Source: Candidatus Heimdallarchaeota archaeon
GTDB lineage: Archaea > Asgardarchaeota > Heimdallarchaeia > Heimdallarchaeales > Kariarchaeaceae
Reading direction: 5' to 3'
NCBI GenBank assembly: GCA_021399405.1
Contig: JAAFKL010000090.1
Coordinates: 1 to 64,000 of the forward strand
Length of the DNA: 64,000 nt
The number at the start of each line of letters is the position of its first letter. Position 1 is the stretch's first letter. The notes below the pieces were generated by a model, which searched no databases, was not told where the DNA came from, and was given only the letters and a program-made list of their open reading frames with translations. Below are positions 18,400 to 27,526 of this stretch, piece by piece. Made by a program: the position numbers and the translations under genes.

Positions 18400-18741
18400 T
18401 TATTTAGTGATCAATCTAAATCTGTTACCGAAACAATCCTTGAACAATACAGCTAGCTTATCACCCATTTTATGGATCTCTTGAATTATGTCTCCATTTT
18501 GTTTTCGAATTTCTTGAACTGCGTTGTCGATATCCTCAACTTCGAAAATCATATTTATTCCTGGTTGTGGCATCACATCTGCCTTGAAAAAACCTAAACT
18601 GAGTTTATCTTCCCACTTCACTAATGCATAGTTTGGAAAACTGTCAACATCAACCTCCCAGCCGAATACATTTTCATAGAACTGTTTTGCTTTTTCAAAA
18701 TCAAGAACAGGAATTGCAATTTGAGTAATTTTTCCATTCAC
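18400..18741 (-). CDS. VOC-superfamily (glyoxalase/dioxygenase fold) protein
   Basis: 113 residues, one VOC unit with two beta-alpha-beta-beta-beta modules: IPVLDFEKAKQFYENVFGW opens the first and FEVEDIDNAVQEIRKQNGD the second, ending FKDCFGNRFRLI. Such proteins bind a metal at the barrel centre and act as glyoxalases, dioxygenases or resistance proteins, or as binding proteins without metal. The usual metal ligands are only partly evident, so no reaction is assigned. Confidence 0.85.
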   Translation of the reverse strand: MNGKITQIAIPVLDFEKAKQFYENVFGWEVDVDSFPNYALVKWEDKLSLGFFKADVMPQPGINMIFEVEDIDNAVQEIRKQNGDIIQEIHKMGDKLAVLFKDCFGNRFRLITK

Positions 18742-19105
18742 ATACCAAATTCATTGATCATTAATATAATTTATTTTATTATATGGCCTAAAAATGACCT
18801 AGCATTAGTATTCCAGTAGTCGATATCACATGCGAACCTATTAAATTATCCGTATAACACTTTATTTCACTGAATTTGATATAAATCAGTTAAGGAAAAG
18901 ATTGATCTACTAATTATTCAATGAATTAGGGACTGTAACGTTTTTACATAAATAAAGTGAAATCAGCCTATCAGATTAATATTACCTCTATAATGTTTTA
19001 AGTTAATAAATTAGAAGGGGATTGAGTATAATTTGGCCACATCATTATCTTTGCAATGGCACTTAAAGTTTTACACAATCTTATTCAGGTGAAGGAATCT
19101 TCAAA
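18742..19105. other. Intergenic stretch, possibly remains of a broken gene at its end
   Basis: About 360 AT-rich bases. The last ~40 bases (19067-19105), read in frame with the following fragment, give SFTQSYSGEGIFKV, which looks like the continuation of an extracellular beta domain, but a TAA stop stands at 19064-19066. Nothing else is recognised. Confidence 0.4.
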
Positions 19106-19651
19106 GTGATAGCTGCCTTTGGGAATGACTATATTGCATGGGAGATCATTGTTGATACGCAGGGTCCTGCAATTGCTCCACACAGTAACAATCCTAATGG
19201 AACCAGATTTGAGGAAACAACTTTTTACCTTCTTGAGTTTCTTGTAGATGACGATATTTCTGGTGTTAATCCTAGTAGTATTGATACTTTGATTGATGAT
19301 TCACTTGTTGAAGCTGATATTACCTTTAGAGATGAAACAGGTCTATTGATTGTCCTTATTCGTGCTAGTGATCTACAACAAAAAGAAGCAGGTGCATTCT
19401 ATAAATTGGAGATATTCATACTTGATAAAAGTGGAAACCCTGGACAGTATACTTTTCACTTTCAAATTGGTATTCCAGTAACTACGACTGATACGAACAC
19501 AACCCCCATATCAAATACAACCAGTATCAAAAATCCAAATGATTCGAATATATTCTTCGAGAACATAGAGTTGGTTATATTTTTTGCTTTAGTTGGTACA
19601 ATAATGCTTCTAACCTATAAGAATTATAAATTAAGAAAATCAAGAAAATAA
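19106..19651 (+). pseudogene. C-terminal remnant of an extracellular membrane-anchored protein
   Basis: Up to 181 residues can be read from a GTG. The content is an Ig/Big-type beta domain (IVDTQGPAIAPHSNNPNG, then DDDISGVNPSSIDTLIDDS, ending LDKSGNPGQYTFHFQIG), a Thr/Asn-rich stalk and one C-terminal transmembrane helix with a basic end. Such architecture needs an N-terminal signal peptide, which is absent, and the sequence seems to continue upstream until a stop at 19064. I read it as the tail of a larger cell-surface gene whose 5' part is lost. A frameshift or a genuine short gene cannot be excluded. Confidence 0.5.
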
Positions 19652-19725
19652 ATCATTGAATTTCTTGATCGATCGGTATCTCTTGTGACCATACAATTTT
19701 AAACCTTTAACTCATCAAATCCAAT

Positions 19726-20928
19726 ATGTACACAGTTGAATTAGGTAAGCCTGAAGAATACAAAGATGTTGATAAAATCCTATGGAGAGCCTTCGAGATA
19801 GAGAATAAGTTTGATGAGGAAAAACGAGAACCAGGAGATTGGTGGAGCAAAGAAGGGTTGGCCAGATCTTATATTATTAGGGACAATAACAAAATTGTAG
19901 CTAATATGACTTTGGAACAATTACCAGCTCGCATCAGGGGGGCCAGCATTACAGTGATTGGTATTGGTGCTGTGGCTACCGAACCAACTCATCGTAGAAA
20001 AAAAATGATTCGATCATTGTTCAAAACCGCTTTTCAAAGCATGAAAGACCGTGGAGAGGTGTTTTCAATGTTAGATCCTTTCAAAATAGATTACTATCGT
20101 AAATTTGGTTACGCAAACTCTGAAGTTTGGAAACAATATCAGTTTAAACCTTCAAACATCATTTCATTAATAATTCCAGATAATATCGATATTCGGGAAG
20201 CTAAAAAAGGCGATGAAGAAACTTTAATGGATCTTCAACAGAGTGCACTACAGGTCGGTTCAAGACTTTATTTGATTATAGAAACTGTTGAAAAACGCAT
20301 TAAAGATAATAATTGCTTCATTGTTGAGGAGGATGGAAAACCTGCTGGTTGGTTTAAATTGTATTTTCACCGAGATAAAGTTCCAATTGATTGGGAAGAT
20401 CAAAAGTTAACTATGACCGTTTCTATGACTCACTTTTACAACAATTACGGTATATTAAATGCCATATTTGATTTTCTTAAGAAATTTGATGATCAAGTTG
20501 ACCTGATTAGAATGAACAGCCCTAGTGACATCTCCTTATCCACATATATCAAGGATAGAAATCAATTAGAAGTTGATTCGAAGGGTAGTATGATGGTTCG
20601 CATTATAAATCTCAAGCAGTATATTGATGTAATTCAAATTCCTAAATCTGCAAAAGATTCAGTAGTATTTGCTCTAGAAGATAAACATTGTCCTTGGAAC
20701 TCAGGAACTTACAAATTGACTCCACACGATGGGAAACTAAGTTTAATTGAAACTAATGAGACGATCGAAATTAAACTAAATGATCAATTGTTATCAAGAA
20801 TTATTGGTGGGCTGAATTCAATATCTGATTTGCAGCAAATTGGAATAATTGATTGTACTCTAGATGTTGCAAAAAAACTTGAATCGATATTTCCACAAGA
20901 CACGTTAATGTCATATCTTAGATTTTAA
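19726..20928 (+). CDS. Eis-type GNAT acetyltransferase
   Basis: 400 residues, the length and layout of the Eis family: a first GNAT domain with the acetyl-CoA loop in ATEPTHRRKKMIRSLFKTAF and the FGY motif of YYRKFGYANSEVWKQYQF, a second GNAT-like domain (residues ~155-290), and a C-terminal sterol-carrier-protein-like domain ending FPQDTLMSYLRF. Eis enzymes acetylate amines of proteins, polyamines or aminoglycosides. The R/Q-x-x-G-x-G/A loop is altered (RRKKMI), so binding details may differ. ATG start, leaderless in appearance. Confidence 0.87.
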   Translation: MYTVELGKPEEYKDVDKILWRAFEIENKFDEEKREPGDWWSKEGLARSYIIRDNNKIVANMTLEQLPARIRGASITVIGIGAVATEPTHRRKKMIRSLFKTAFQSMKDRGEVFSMLDPFKIDYYRKFGYANSEVWKQYQFKPSNIISLIIPDNIDIREAKKGDEETLMDLQQSALQVGSRLYLIIETVEKRIKDNNCFIVEEDGKPAGWFKLYFHRDKVPIDWEDQKLTMTVSMTHFYNNYGILNAIFDFLKKFDDQVDLIRMNSPSDISLSTYIKDRNQLEVDSKGSMMVRIINLKQYIDVIQIPKSAKDSVVFALEDKHCPWNSGTYKLTPHDGKLSLIETNETIEIKLNDQLLSRIIGGLNSISDLQQIGIIDCTLDVAKKLESIFPQDTLMSYLRF

Positions 20929-20963
20929 TATTTTATTTTCTCTCCTGATATAAATCTATAAGA

Positions 20964-21176
20964 TCAAAAGTTGATTGACCCATCTAACAATCTGATAACA
21001 TCTACTACTGTATATTGTTCAAAATGTTTTTTACACAAAGGTACGCTATTTTGAGAATTTATTGCGATTTTAATTATTGCACGATTCTTTTGCTCATGAA
21101 TCATTTTGCATGCATGACAAGATATTCGTTTATTTTCTATTTCTTCAATATTGAATGAGTATTGCCCACTAACCAT
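20964..21176 (-). CDS. Small Cys/His protein, probably zinc-binding
   Basis: 70 residues with ISCHACKMIHEQ (Cys-x-x-Cys with nearby His) and VPLCKKHFEQ (Cys-x-x-His), together a plausible four-ligand zinc site. The C-terminal TVVDVIRLLDGSINF is a short helix. No family recognised. ATG start at 21176; convergent with the Eis gene and divergent from ornithine aminotransferase. Confidence 0.6.
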   Translation of the reverse strand: MVSGQYSFNIEEIENKRISCHACKMIHEQKNRAIIKIAINSQNSVPLCKKHFEQYTVVDVIRLLDGSINF

Positions 21177-21341
21177 TTCGACATGTTTGAGAAATAAATT
21201 AATAATTTAATTATAGTGTTTGAGAAAATTATTTTTGCCTCCTATCGGCTTTGTACGATCTGTTTTTTACTATTGATAAAAAATAACACAATATAAAATC
21301 AAACAGCTTCCAAGATAATTGTGTCTGAGAAATAATTTCAT

Positions 21342-22601
21342 ATGTGTGTCATATTAGATAATCTCATGGCACAAATGAGCTTTGATTCAAAATCAGATGA
21401 GTTAATGGCAAAGGAGAATGAAGTTGTGTCTCCTAATTACACTCCAATTCCGGCAGTACTATCACATGGTGACGGTATTTATGTCACAGATGTTGATGGA
21501 AAGAAATACATTGATTGTTTGTCGGCATATTCTGCAGTAAATCAAGGTCATTTACATCCTAAAATTATTTCTGCAGCAGAAGAGCAGATGAAACGAATTA
21601 CGCTCACCTCAAGGGCTTTTTTCAATGATAAATTAGGAGCATTCACTGAAAAATTATGTAATTATACTGGAATGGAAATGGCATGCCCAATGAATACTGG
21701 TGCAGAAGCAGTTGAAACAGGCCTCAAAGTTGCACGCAGATGGGGCTATCGTAACAAAAAGGTTGAAGCAAACAAAGCTGAAATTATTGTATGCGAAAAC
21801 AATTTCCACGGTAGAACAACAACAATTGTTGGTTTTAGCTCAGATCCTGATAGTTATGAAGATTTTGGACCATATCCTGCTGGTTTCAAAACAATTCCTT
21901 TTGGCGATCTTAATGCATTAGAAAGTGCAATTAAACCCAATACTGTTGCTTTTTTGGTTGAACCAATTCAAGGAGAGGCAGGTGTCATTATACCACCAGA
22001 AGGTTATCTAAGAGGTGCATATGAGATTTGTAGAAAGAATAATGTCCTTTTAATCGCAGATGAAATACAGACTGGTTTTGCACGAACAGGAAAGAATTTC
22101 TCTTTTGAGTATGATGGAATAAAGCCTGATTTGCTTCTAGTTGGTAAAGCATTGGGTGGTGGTCTGTTGCCAGTTTCAGCAACTTTAGGTTCGAAAGAAG
22201 TTATGTCTGTTTTAACAAGTGGTAGTCACGGGTCAACCTTTGGTGGAAACCCATTAGCATGTGCGATCGGATCTGCAGCCATTGATGTATTATTGGAAGA
22301 GGATCTTGCAAACAAAGCCTTAGAATTGGGTGATTATTTTCTTGATTTATTAAAAACTCTACCTACTGATATTATTAGTGTAGTAAGGGGTAAGGGATTA
22401 CTAATTGCTATAGAGTTCACCGAAAAGGGGGGCATGGCTAAGAAATATGTTTTGGAAATGAAATCAAGAGGATTATTAGCTAAGCAAACTCATGATACAA
22501 TTATCCGATTTGCTCCACCATTGGTTATAACAAAAGAGCAGGTAAACGAAGCGTTTGAAATTATTAAATCATCAATTGACTCAATTGCTAGTAATCTATA
22601 A
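21342..22601 (+). CDS. rocD: Ornithine aminotransferase (class III PLP enzyme)
   Basis: About 419 residues. The N-terminus reads NYTPIPAVLSHGDGIYVTDVDGK and CLSAYSAVNQGHLHPKI, both diagnostic for ornithine--oxo-acid aminotransferase within class III transaminases. The PLP site includes NTGAEAVETGLKVARRWGY, the Asp in LLIADEIQTGFARTGK and the Schiff-base Lys in LLVGKALGGG. It moves the delta-amino group of ornithine to 2-oxoglutarate, giving glutamate semialdehyde for proline or glutamate. Start is ATG at 21342, or 21366 (MAQMSF). An Lrp/AsnC regulator follows directly, a natural partner for amino-acid control. Confidence 0.88.
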   Translation: MCVILDNLMAQMSFDSKSDELMAKENEVVSPNYTPIPAVLSHGDGIYVTDVDGKKYIDCLSAYSAVNQGHLHPKIISAAEEQMKRITLTSRAFFNDKLGAFTEKLCNYTGMEMACPMNTGAEAVETGLKVARRWGYRNKKVEANKAEIIVCENNFHGRTTTIVGFSSDPDSYEDFGPYPAGFKTIPFGDLNALESAIKPNTVAFLVEPIQGEAGVIIPPEGYLRGAYEICRKNNVLLIADEIQTGFARTGKNFSFEYDGIKPDLLLVGKALGGGLLPVSATLGSKEVMSVLTSGSHGSTFGGNPLACAIGSAAIDVLLEEDLANKALELGDYFLDLLKTLPTDIISVVRGKGLLIAIEFTEKGGMAKKYVLEMKSRGLLAKQTHDTIIRFAPPLVITKEQVNEAFEIIKSSIDSIASNL

Positions 22602-22717
22602 TGTCTTAATACTCAATAAAATTATATTTACTATACAATAGTACAAAATAAATCAGAATTATTGGAAATAAACACCATCTTATTAAATTATGAGTGCATT
22701 AAGTTATATTGATCCTA

Positions 22718-23302
22718 ATGGAAAAAACAGAGGCAATTAAACTTGATGAACTGGATTTCAAGCTATTGCGTGAATTAAAAACTAACTCTAGACGGTCAAT
22801 TCGACAATTTGCTAAAGCAATTAAAGAAAATCCTTCGACGGTTTATAATCGATTAAATAGGTTAGAATCCACTGGCGTTATAAAAAAATGGGCAGTCGCT
22901 TTGGATTATTCGCTTTTGAATTTGGATGTAGTGTTTTATGTTTTTGTTTCGGTTGAATGCGAAGGTAGTCTAGATTCTGATCTTAAATTCGACACGATGG
23001 AAGTTTCTGAGCAGCTAAAAAAGGTTAAAGGAATATGTGAAATTACTTTGATGACTGGAGATTTTGATATTTTTGTTAAATTAAGGACTGATTCACTGGA
23101 ATCCGCGGCTGAGATAATAATGGACCAAATCCGAATAATTCCAGGAGTAAGCAAAATCGTTAGTCACAATTGTTATGAAACCATTCTTTGTGAATGTGAT
23201 GTTAATGATGTTCAATTCCCTGTCGAAATTAAGGATATCAAGGCCTATGGGACATTAATAGATAACAGTGATATGATGACTATATATGGGGAAAATCATT
23301 AA
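22718..23302 (+). CDS. Lrp/AsnC-family transcription regulator
   Basis: 194 residues. An N-terminal helix-turn-helix (LDELDFKLLRELKTNSRRS, then IKENPSTVYNRLNRLESTGVI) is followed by the RAM ligand-binding fold (YVFVSVECEG, then GDFDIFVKLRTDS and IRIIPGVSKIVSH). A C-terminal stretch of ~30 residues goes beyond the RAM core. The ATG at 22718 is chosen over the TTG three codons earlier. Its position just after ornithine aminotransferase suggests it senses an amino acid and controls this locus; that is inference. Confidence 0.9.
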   Translation: MEKTEAIKLDELDFKLLRELKTNSRRSIRQFAKAIKENPSTVYNRLNRLESTGVIKKWAVALDYSLLNLDVVFYVFVSVECEGSLDSDLKFDTMEVSEQLKKVKGICEITLMTGDFDIFVKLRTDSLESAAEIIMDQIRIIPGVSKIVSHNCYETILCECDVNDVQFPVEIKDIKAYGTLIDNSDMMTIYGENH

Positions 23303-23366
23303 TCTAGTAATAATTGGGATATCCGCAACAATAATTGTATTATTTACAACTTCTTATGTTAACTTA

Positions 23367-23579
23367 TCAACGTGTAAAAATGTCAATATAGAACAATGCG
23401 TAGTAAAATAAAACAAAAAACATCAGTGGTATTATTGGAAATAATAATCCAATCGATGTGAGGTAACTACATCCTTCACAAAAATCTTCATTATCTTTAC
23501 TATATGTTGTTCTAATTCTTCTATAGAATGAGGTTTGACCAATTTTTTCAGCTGTTTTTTCTTGTGTAATGGGTGTCAT
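23367..23579 (-). CDS. Small membrane protein, 70 residues
   Basis: A basic N-terminal half with EDFCEGCSYL (Cys-x-x-Cys) followed by one or two close hydrophobic segments (SIGLLFPIIPLMFFVLFYYA) at the C-terminus. No family recognised. ATG at 23579 with an AT-rich upstream region. It is the only reasonable frame in this gap. Confidence 0.5.
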   Translation of the reverse strand: MTPITQEKTAEKIGQTSFYRRIRTTYSKDNEDFCEGCSYLTSIGLLFPIIPLMFFVLFYYALFYIDIFTR

Positions 23580-23784
23580 CTTTATTCTTACTTAATTAGA
23601 CGGTTAAAAAATATAAAAACTTTGTTTCACAAAATTGGGGTGTAGGGCTAATATATTAGATTTTCAGCATTATTGAAAAATTTAAAACAATTTAATTGGA
23701 AATTAATATATTTGAAATACAAAATTACTATTTCCTCAAAATAGTGGATACCTGTTGATTCTATATCTTTATTTCCAACTGTTG

Positions 23785-24912
23785 TTAATTAGTGCTGGGT
23801 AAGACATTAATGTAAGTGGCTCGAATTCTGCAAGTTCCTTCATCACTTACCATACAGGGGCCAATTGCAGTTTCAGGTGTACACTTCCGTAAGAAATGCG
23901 GGCATTCTTCAGGTTCTACTTTACCTAAAATAACTTTGCCACATTTACAACCTTCAGGCAAGTCATTGGTTACAACTATTGGATTATCTAACAGGTTCCT
24001 AGCATTGTGATCTGAATATTCTTCCTTCAATTCAAAACCAGATTTTGGAATAATTCCCACACCTCTCCACTTTGCATCCACTTCATTGAATACATTTTTC
24101 ATAGAATCAATAGCTGCAATGTTCCCTTCAGGCTTTACCACTTTGGGATAAGCATTATACACATAAGCATCTGATTCCAGAATTTGTTCAAGTGTTTTAT
24201 CCAATGCGAGTAGAAACTCCACGGCATCAAATCCAGCTACTACGCATGGTATTTGATACTGCTCGGGAAATATTTCATAAGGTTTCGTTCCAATTATTGT
24301 TGATACATGACCTGGTAGGATGTAACCATCAATGTCAAATTCGGGATCCCTACATAGGATGTGCATAGCAGGTGGTACCAATCGGAAATCTGTCAATATG
24401 AAAAAATTTTCAGGTAGTTTTTGTTTTTCAAGCACGAATGAAGTCATTGGTGCAGTGGTTTCAAAGCCGATGCCCAACCAAATTAGATTTTTATCAGGAT
24501 TCTCGAACGCATAACGTACTGCATCTGAAACTGAATATACTACTCTTATATCACTTCCTTTGGCTTTTGATTGATTTAGTGTGATCAGATTATGATCAGG
24601 AACCTTAAGCATGTCCCCAAATGTAGCTATAATATTTCCCTCCTCAGCAAGCTTAACAGCAGTAGAAACGTGTTCTGATGGACATACGCAAACTGGGCAA
24701 CCTGGTCCAGAAATAATTCTTAGATCTGCTGGTAAGAGCGATCGTATCCCTGAACGTGAAACTGTGGCTTCATGAGTGCCACAAATGTGCATTATCTTCA
24801 GAGGACGATTGATTTTAGAAAACTTATCCAAAATTGAAGTAATAATTGCTTTGGCCTTATCTTTGATGAATTTACTTGAAATGGAATAATCTATGAATTT
24901 TGAGGAACTCAT
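23785..24912 (-). CDS. hypD: Hydrogenase maturation protein HypD
   Basis: 375 residues, complete. Diagnostic motifs: MHICGTHEATVSRSGIRSLLP near residue 42, ISGPGCPVCVCPSEHV near 67, GFETTAPMT near 148, and the C-terminal cysteine cluster binding the 4Fe-4S centre (EGCKCGKVILGKVEPEECPHF, then CTPETAIGPCMVSDEGTCR, read as separate stretches). HypD with HypC carries the Fe(CN)2CO group that is later put into NiFe-hydrogenase. It lies 8 bases after hypC in one leftward operon. Confidence 0.97.
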   Translation of the reverse strand: MSSSKFIDYSISSKFIKDKAKAIITSILDKFSKINRPLKIMHICGTHEATVSRSGIRSLLPADLRIISGPGCPVCVCPSEHVSTAVKLAEEGNIIATFGDMLKVPDHNLITLNQSKAKGSDIRVVYSVSDAVRYAFENPDKNLIWLGIGFETTAPMTSFVLEKQKLPENFFILTDFRLVPPAMHILCRDPEFDIDGYILPGHVSTIIGTKPYEIFPEQYQIPCVVAGFDAVEFLLALDKTLEQILESDAYVYNAYPKVVKPEGNIAAIDSMKNVFNEVDAKWRGVGIIPKSGFELKEEYSDHNARNLLDNPIVVTNDLPEGCKCGKVILGKVEPEECPHFLRKCTPETAIGPCMVSDEGTCRIRATYINVLPSTN

Positions 24913-24920
24913 TTTATCTC

Positions 24921-25151
24921 CTAAGTTTTGATATCATCGACAGTCAATTCATAAGCTGCCAATATTTCATGAGCTCTTTTCTCGTCTATTTTTGCAATTG
25001 CAAACCCTGTATGAACAAGGACCCAATCACCAATGATGAGCTCGTCTTTCAAAAGACCTAAATGAATATTTTTTCTGACATTTCCTAGTACAACCGTGGC
25101 TTTTCCGTCTTTATGCATTTTTTCTAATTTAGCAACTACACTGAGACACAT
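24921..25151 (-). CDS. hypC: Hydrogenase maturation chaperone HypC
   Basis: 76 residues, the normal size. It begins MCLSVVAKLEKM with the invariant Cys2 that binds the Fe(CN)2CO unit, and continues with the beta barrel marked by IGDWVLVHTGFAIAKIDE. It works with HypD as carrier of the iron centre to the hydrogenase large subunit. First gene of the leftward hypCD operon, with a TATA-like stretch (25163-25180) about 24 bases before its ATG, so leaderless. Confidence 0.96.
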   Translation of the reverse strand: MCLSVVAKLEKMHKDGKATVVLGNVRKNIHLGLLKDELIIGDWVLVHTGFAIAKIDEKRAHEILAAYELTVDDIKT

Positions 25152-25204
25152 ATGTATAGAAAGTATACTAAATAATAAAATTGTTTTATAATGTAGACTC
25201 GATT
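25152..25204. promoter_or_regulatory. hypC/hypF: Divergent promoter between hypCD and hypFE
   Basis: Only 53 bases separate the two start codons. The shared AT block AATAATAAAA (25171-25180) stands ~24 bases from the hypC ATG and ~25-30 bases from the hypF ATG and can serve as TATA box in both directions; TTTTATAA at 25184-25191 is a second candidate for hypF. The layout implies joint control of all four hyp genes. Confidence 0.6.
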
Positions 25205-27526
25205 ATGTCTAGTTTATCTAGAAAGATTTGGCGAATTCATATCACCGGTGTGGTACAGAGTGTTGGATTCCGCCCATTTATTAAAAATCTAGGTGATGAA
25301 GCATCTTTGAAAGGTTACGTATCAAATTTAGGTGATGCTGGCGTTGAAATCGTAATTAATAGTTCTGATGCTAAAAAAGATAAATTTATAAGTTGTATAA
25401 CAGACCAATTGCCTGAATTGGCCATGATAACTGAAATAATAGAGACTCAAATTGATGATCAAATTGATTTTAGTACTGAATTTGAAATAAAACAAAGTAA
25501 ACCATCCACTAGTAATTCTTCAGGATTTTCAGCATTACCTCCAGATATATCCATATGTTCTTTTTGTAAAGATGATATATCTAACCAGCAACGCAGAATT
25601 GATTATCCATTCACTTCGTGTACTGATTGTGGCCCTAGATATGCAACAATAATTGGATTACCATATGATCGACCATTAACTTCATTTAGTGATTTTCCGC
25701 TATGTGAGGATTGTATGACCGAATATAAATTTCCTGCAAATCGTAGATTTCACGCTCAAACTACATGTTGTGAAGTTTGTGGACCGAATTTTGAGATGTA
25801 TAAGTGGAATGAAGAATGGGTGCATATGCCCTTTAGCTGGGAAAAGGTTGTTTCGAGCTTAAGACAGGGAAAAATACTTTCTGTAATGGGTCTTTCCGGG
25901 ACACACTTTGTCTTAGATGCTTTGAATCGTGAAGTAATCTCTTCTTTTCGTAAAATGAGAAGAAAACAGAGTGATAAACCATTTGCGGTAATGATGGAAT
26001 CACTCAATGATGTTATGGAATATTGTGAGGTAACGGATAATGATATCAAATTACTCCAATCATCAAGAAAACCCATAGTGATACTTCCCGTAAAGGATCC
26101 TATATTATGGGATAAAGTTAGTCCTGGAATAAACTCGTTAGGGGTTATGCTACCTTATAGTGGCTTTCATTATCTCCTCTTCAGCAAGGGTGCTCCAAAG
26201 GTTCTTATCATGACGTCAGCTAATCAACCGGGAATCCCGATGCCGATTATCGCTAATGATGTATTGGAATCATCCGTATCTATCTCAAATATTGTTTTAG
26301 TTCATAATCGCAAAATCATTCAGAGAAATGATGACTCTGTTATTAGGTCTCATGGTGATTATCATCAAATAATTAGAAGATCCAGGGGTTATACTCCACA
26401 ACCATTCTACGTTGAACAATTAAAAAAACACCGTCAGATAGTTGCTTTTGGAAGTGAAGAGAATAATACAATAACATATCAGAAAGCAGGATGGATATTA
26501 CCCAGTCAACATATGGGTCATATAATAAATCTTGAAACCCAAGATTTTCAGAAGTCTACTTGTGACCATCTTGAGAAGTTATTTTCATTTACACCGGAAG
26601 TCGTTCTAACAGATCTGCATCCTGAGTTCTTATCAACAATATCAGCAATGAATTATTCCTCGGATCGAGAAATTCCGATTTATGCCGTACAACACCATGT
26701 TGCTCACGTTGCTTCCCTTGCATTAGATTGGGGAATTGGACATGACGAGCCAATATTAGCATGGGTTGGTGACGGATTTGGTTATGGTAATGATGGACAA
26801 GCTTGGGGAGGAGAACTGATATCTATCCATGATGGAAATTGGGATAGAGTCTCAAGTTTGATTGGAATTGATTATCATGGTGGTGATCAGAATGCAAAAT
26901 ATCCTGGAAGGATGCTTTTGAATTATTTGAAGACTATCGGAATGCCGTTGGACGCTTTATCTGATAATGCAAATAGGTATTTTCGACATGGAGAAAAAGA
27001 ATTTGAATATTTAGAGAGTAGAATACTCAATAAGAAATTGATCACAACTTCTATGGGTCGATTTTTAGATAGTTTTGCCGTTCTACTAGATATATGTGAT
27101 CGTCGAACTTATCGTGGTGAACCTGCAATCAAACTGGAAGGATTGGCTTCGATAGGAAATGAAACAATTGATGTTTATCCTTTGGTATCTCAGCAGGGAA
27201 ATATGATGGTAGTAGATAATACATCAATACTGAAAACAGGAATTGAACATTTGGAAACTAACCTACCTGCAGATGTGGCTTTATGGGTCCATAAAACTCT
27301 CGCTACATCAATGGGCGTAATATCAGGAAAATTTGCTGAGAAAGAAGGGATAAAGAATGTGGGTTTCACAGGTGGTGTCGCCTACAATCAACTAATTACT
27401 GAGAATTATAGGGATGAATTGATGAAATTTAATATTGAATTGTTAACACATAAGAATGTCCCCCCTGGTGACGGAGGAATTAGCATAGGCCAGATTTATT
27501 ATTACGGAGAATTACAAAATGAATAA
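25205..27526 (+). CDS. hypF: Carbamoyltransferase HypF
   Basis: 773 residues. An acylphosphatase-like domain at the N-terminus (GVVQSVGFRPFI), two zinc fingers (CSFCKDDI with CTDCGPRYATI, then CEDCMTEY with CCEVCGPNF), a YrdC-like domain (RRKQSDKPFAVMM near 260) and the Kae1-like carbamoyltransferase part (VQHHVAHVASLALDWGI, WVGDGFGYGNDGQAWGGEL, GFTGGVAYNQL). HypF moves carbamoyl phosphate through an adenylate to the HypE C-terminal Cys. The ATG at 25205 is preferred to TTG at 25181. It overlaps hypE by 8 bases, so they are cotranslated. Confidence 0.96.
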   Translation: MSSLSRKIWRIHITGVVQSVGFRPFIKNLGDEASLKGYVSNLGDAGVEIVINSSDAKKDKFISCITDQLPELAMITEIIETQIDDQIDFSTEFEIKQSKPSTSNSSGFSALPPDISICSFCKDDISNQQRRIDYPFTSCTDCGPRYATIIGLPYDRPLTSFSDFPLCEDCMTEYKFPANRRFHAQTTCCEVCGPNFEMYKWNEEWVHMPFSWEKVVSSLRQGKILSVMGLSGTHFVLDALNREVISSFRKMRRKQSDKPFAVMMESLNDVMEYCEVTDNDIKLLQSSRKPIVILPVKDPILWDKVSPGINSLGVMLPYSGFHYLLFSKGAPKVLIMTSANQPGIPMPIIANDVLESSVSISNIVLVHNRKIIQRNDDSVIRSHGDYHQIIRRSRGYTPQPFYVEQLKKHRQIVAFGSEENNTITYQKAGWILPSQHMGHIINLETQDFQKSTCDHLEKLFSFTPEVVLTDLHPEFLSTISAMNYSSDREIPIYAVQHHVAHVASLALDWGIGHDEPILAWVGDGFGYGNDGQAWGGELISIHDGNWDRVSSLIGIDYHGGDQNAKYPGRMLLNYLKTIGMPLDALSDNANRYFRHGEKEFEYLESRILNKKLITTSMGRFLDSFAVLLDICDRRTYRGEPAIKLEGLASIGNETIDVYPLVSQQGNMMVVDNTSILKTGIEHLETNLPADVALWVHKTLATSMGVISGKFAEKEGIKNVGFTGGVAYNQLITENYRDELMKFNIELLTHKNVPPGDGGISIGQIYYYGELQNE

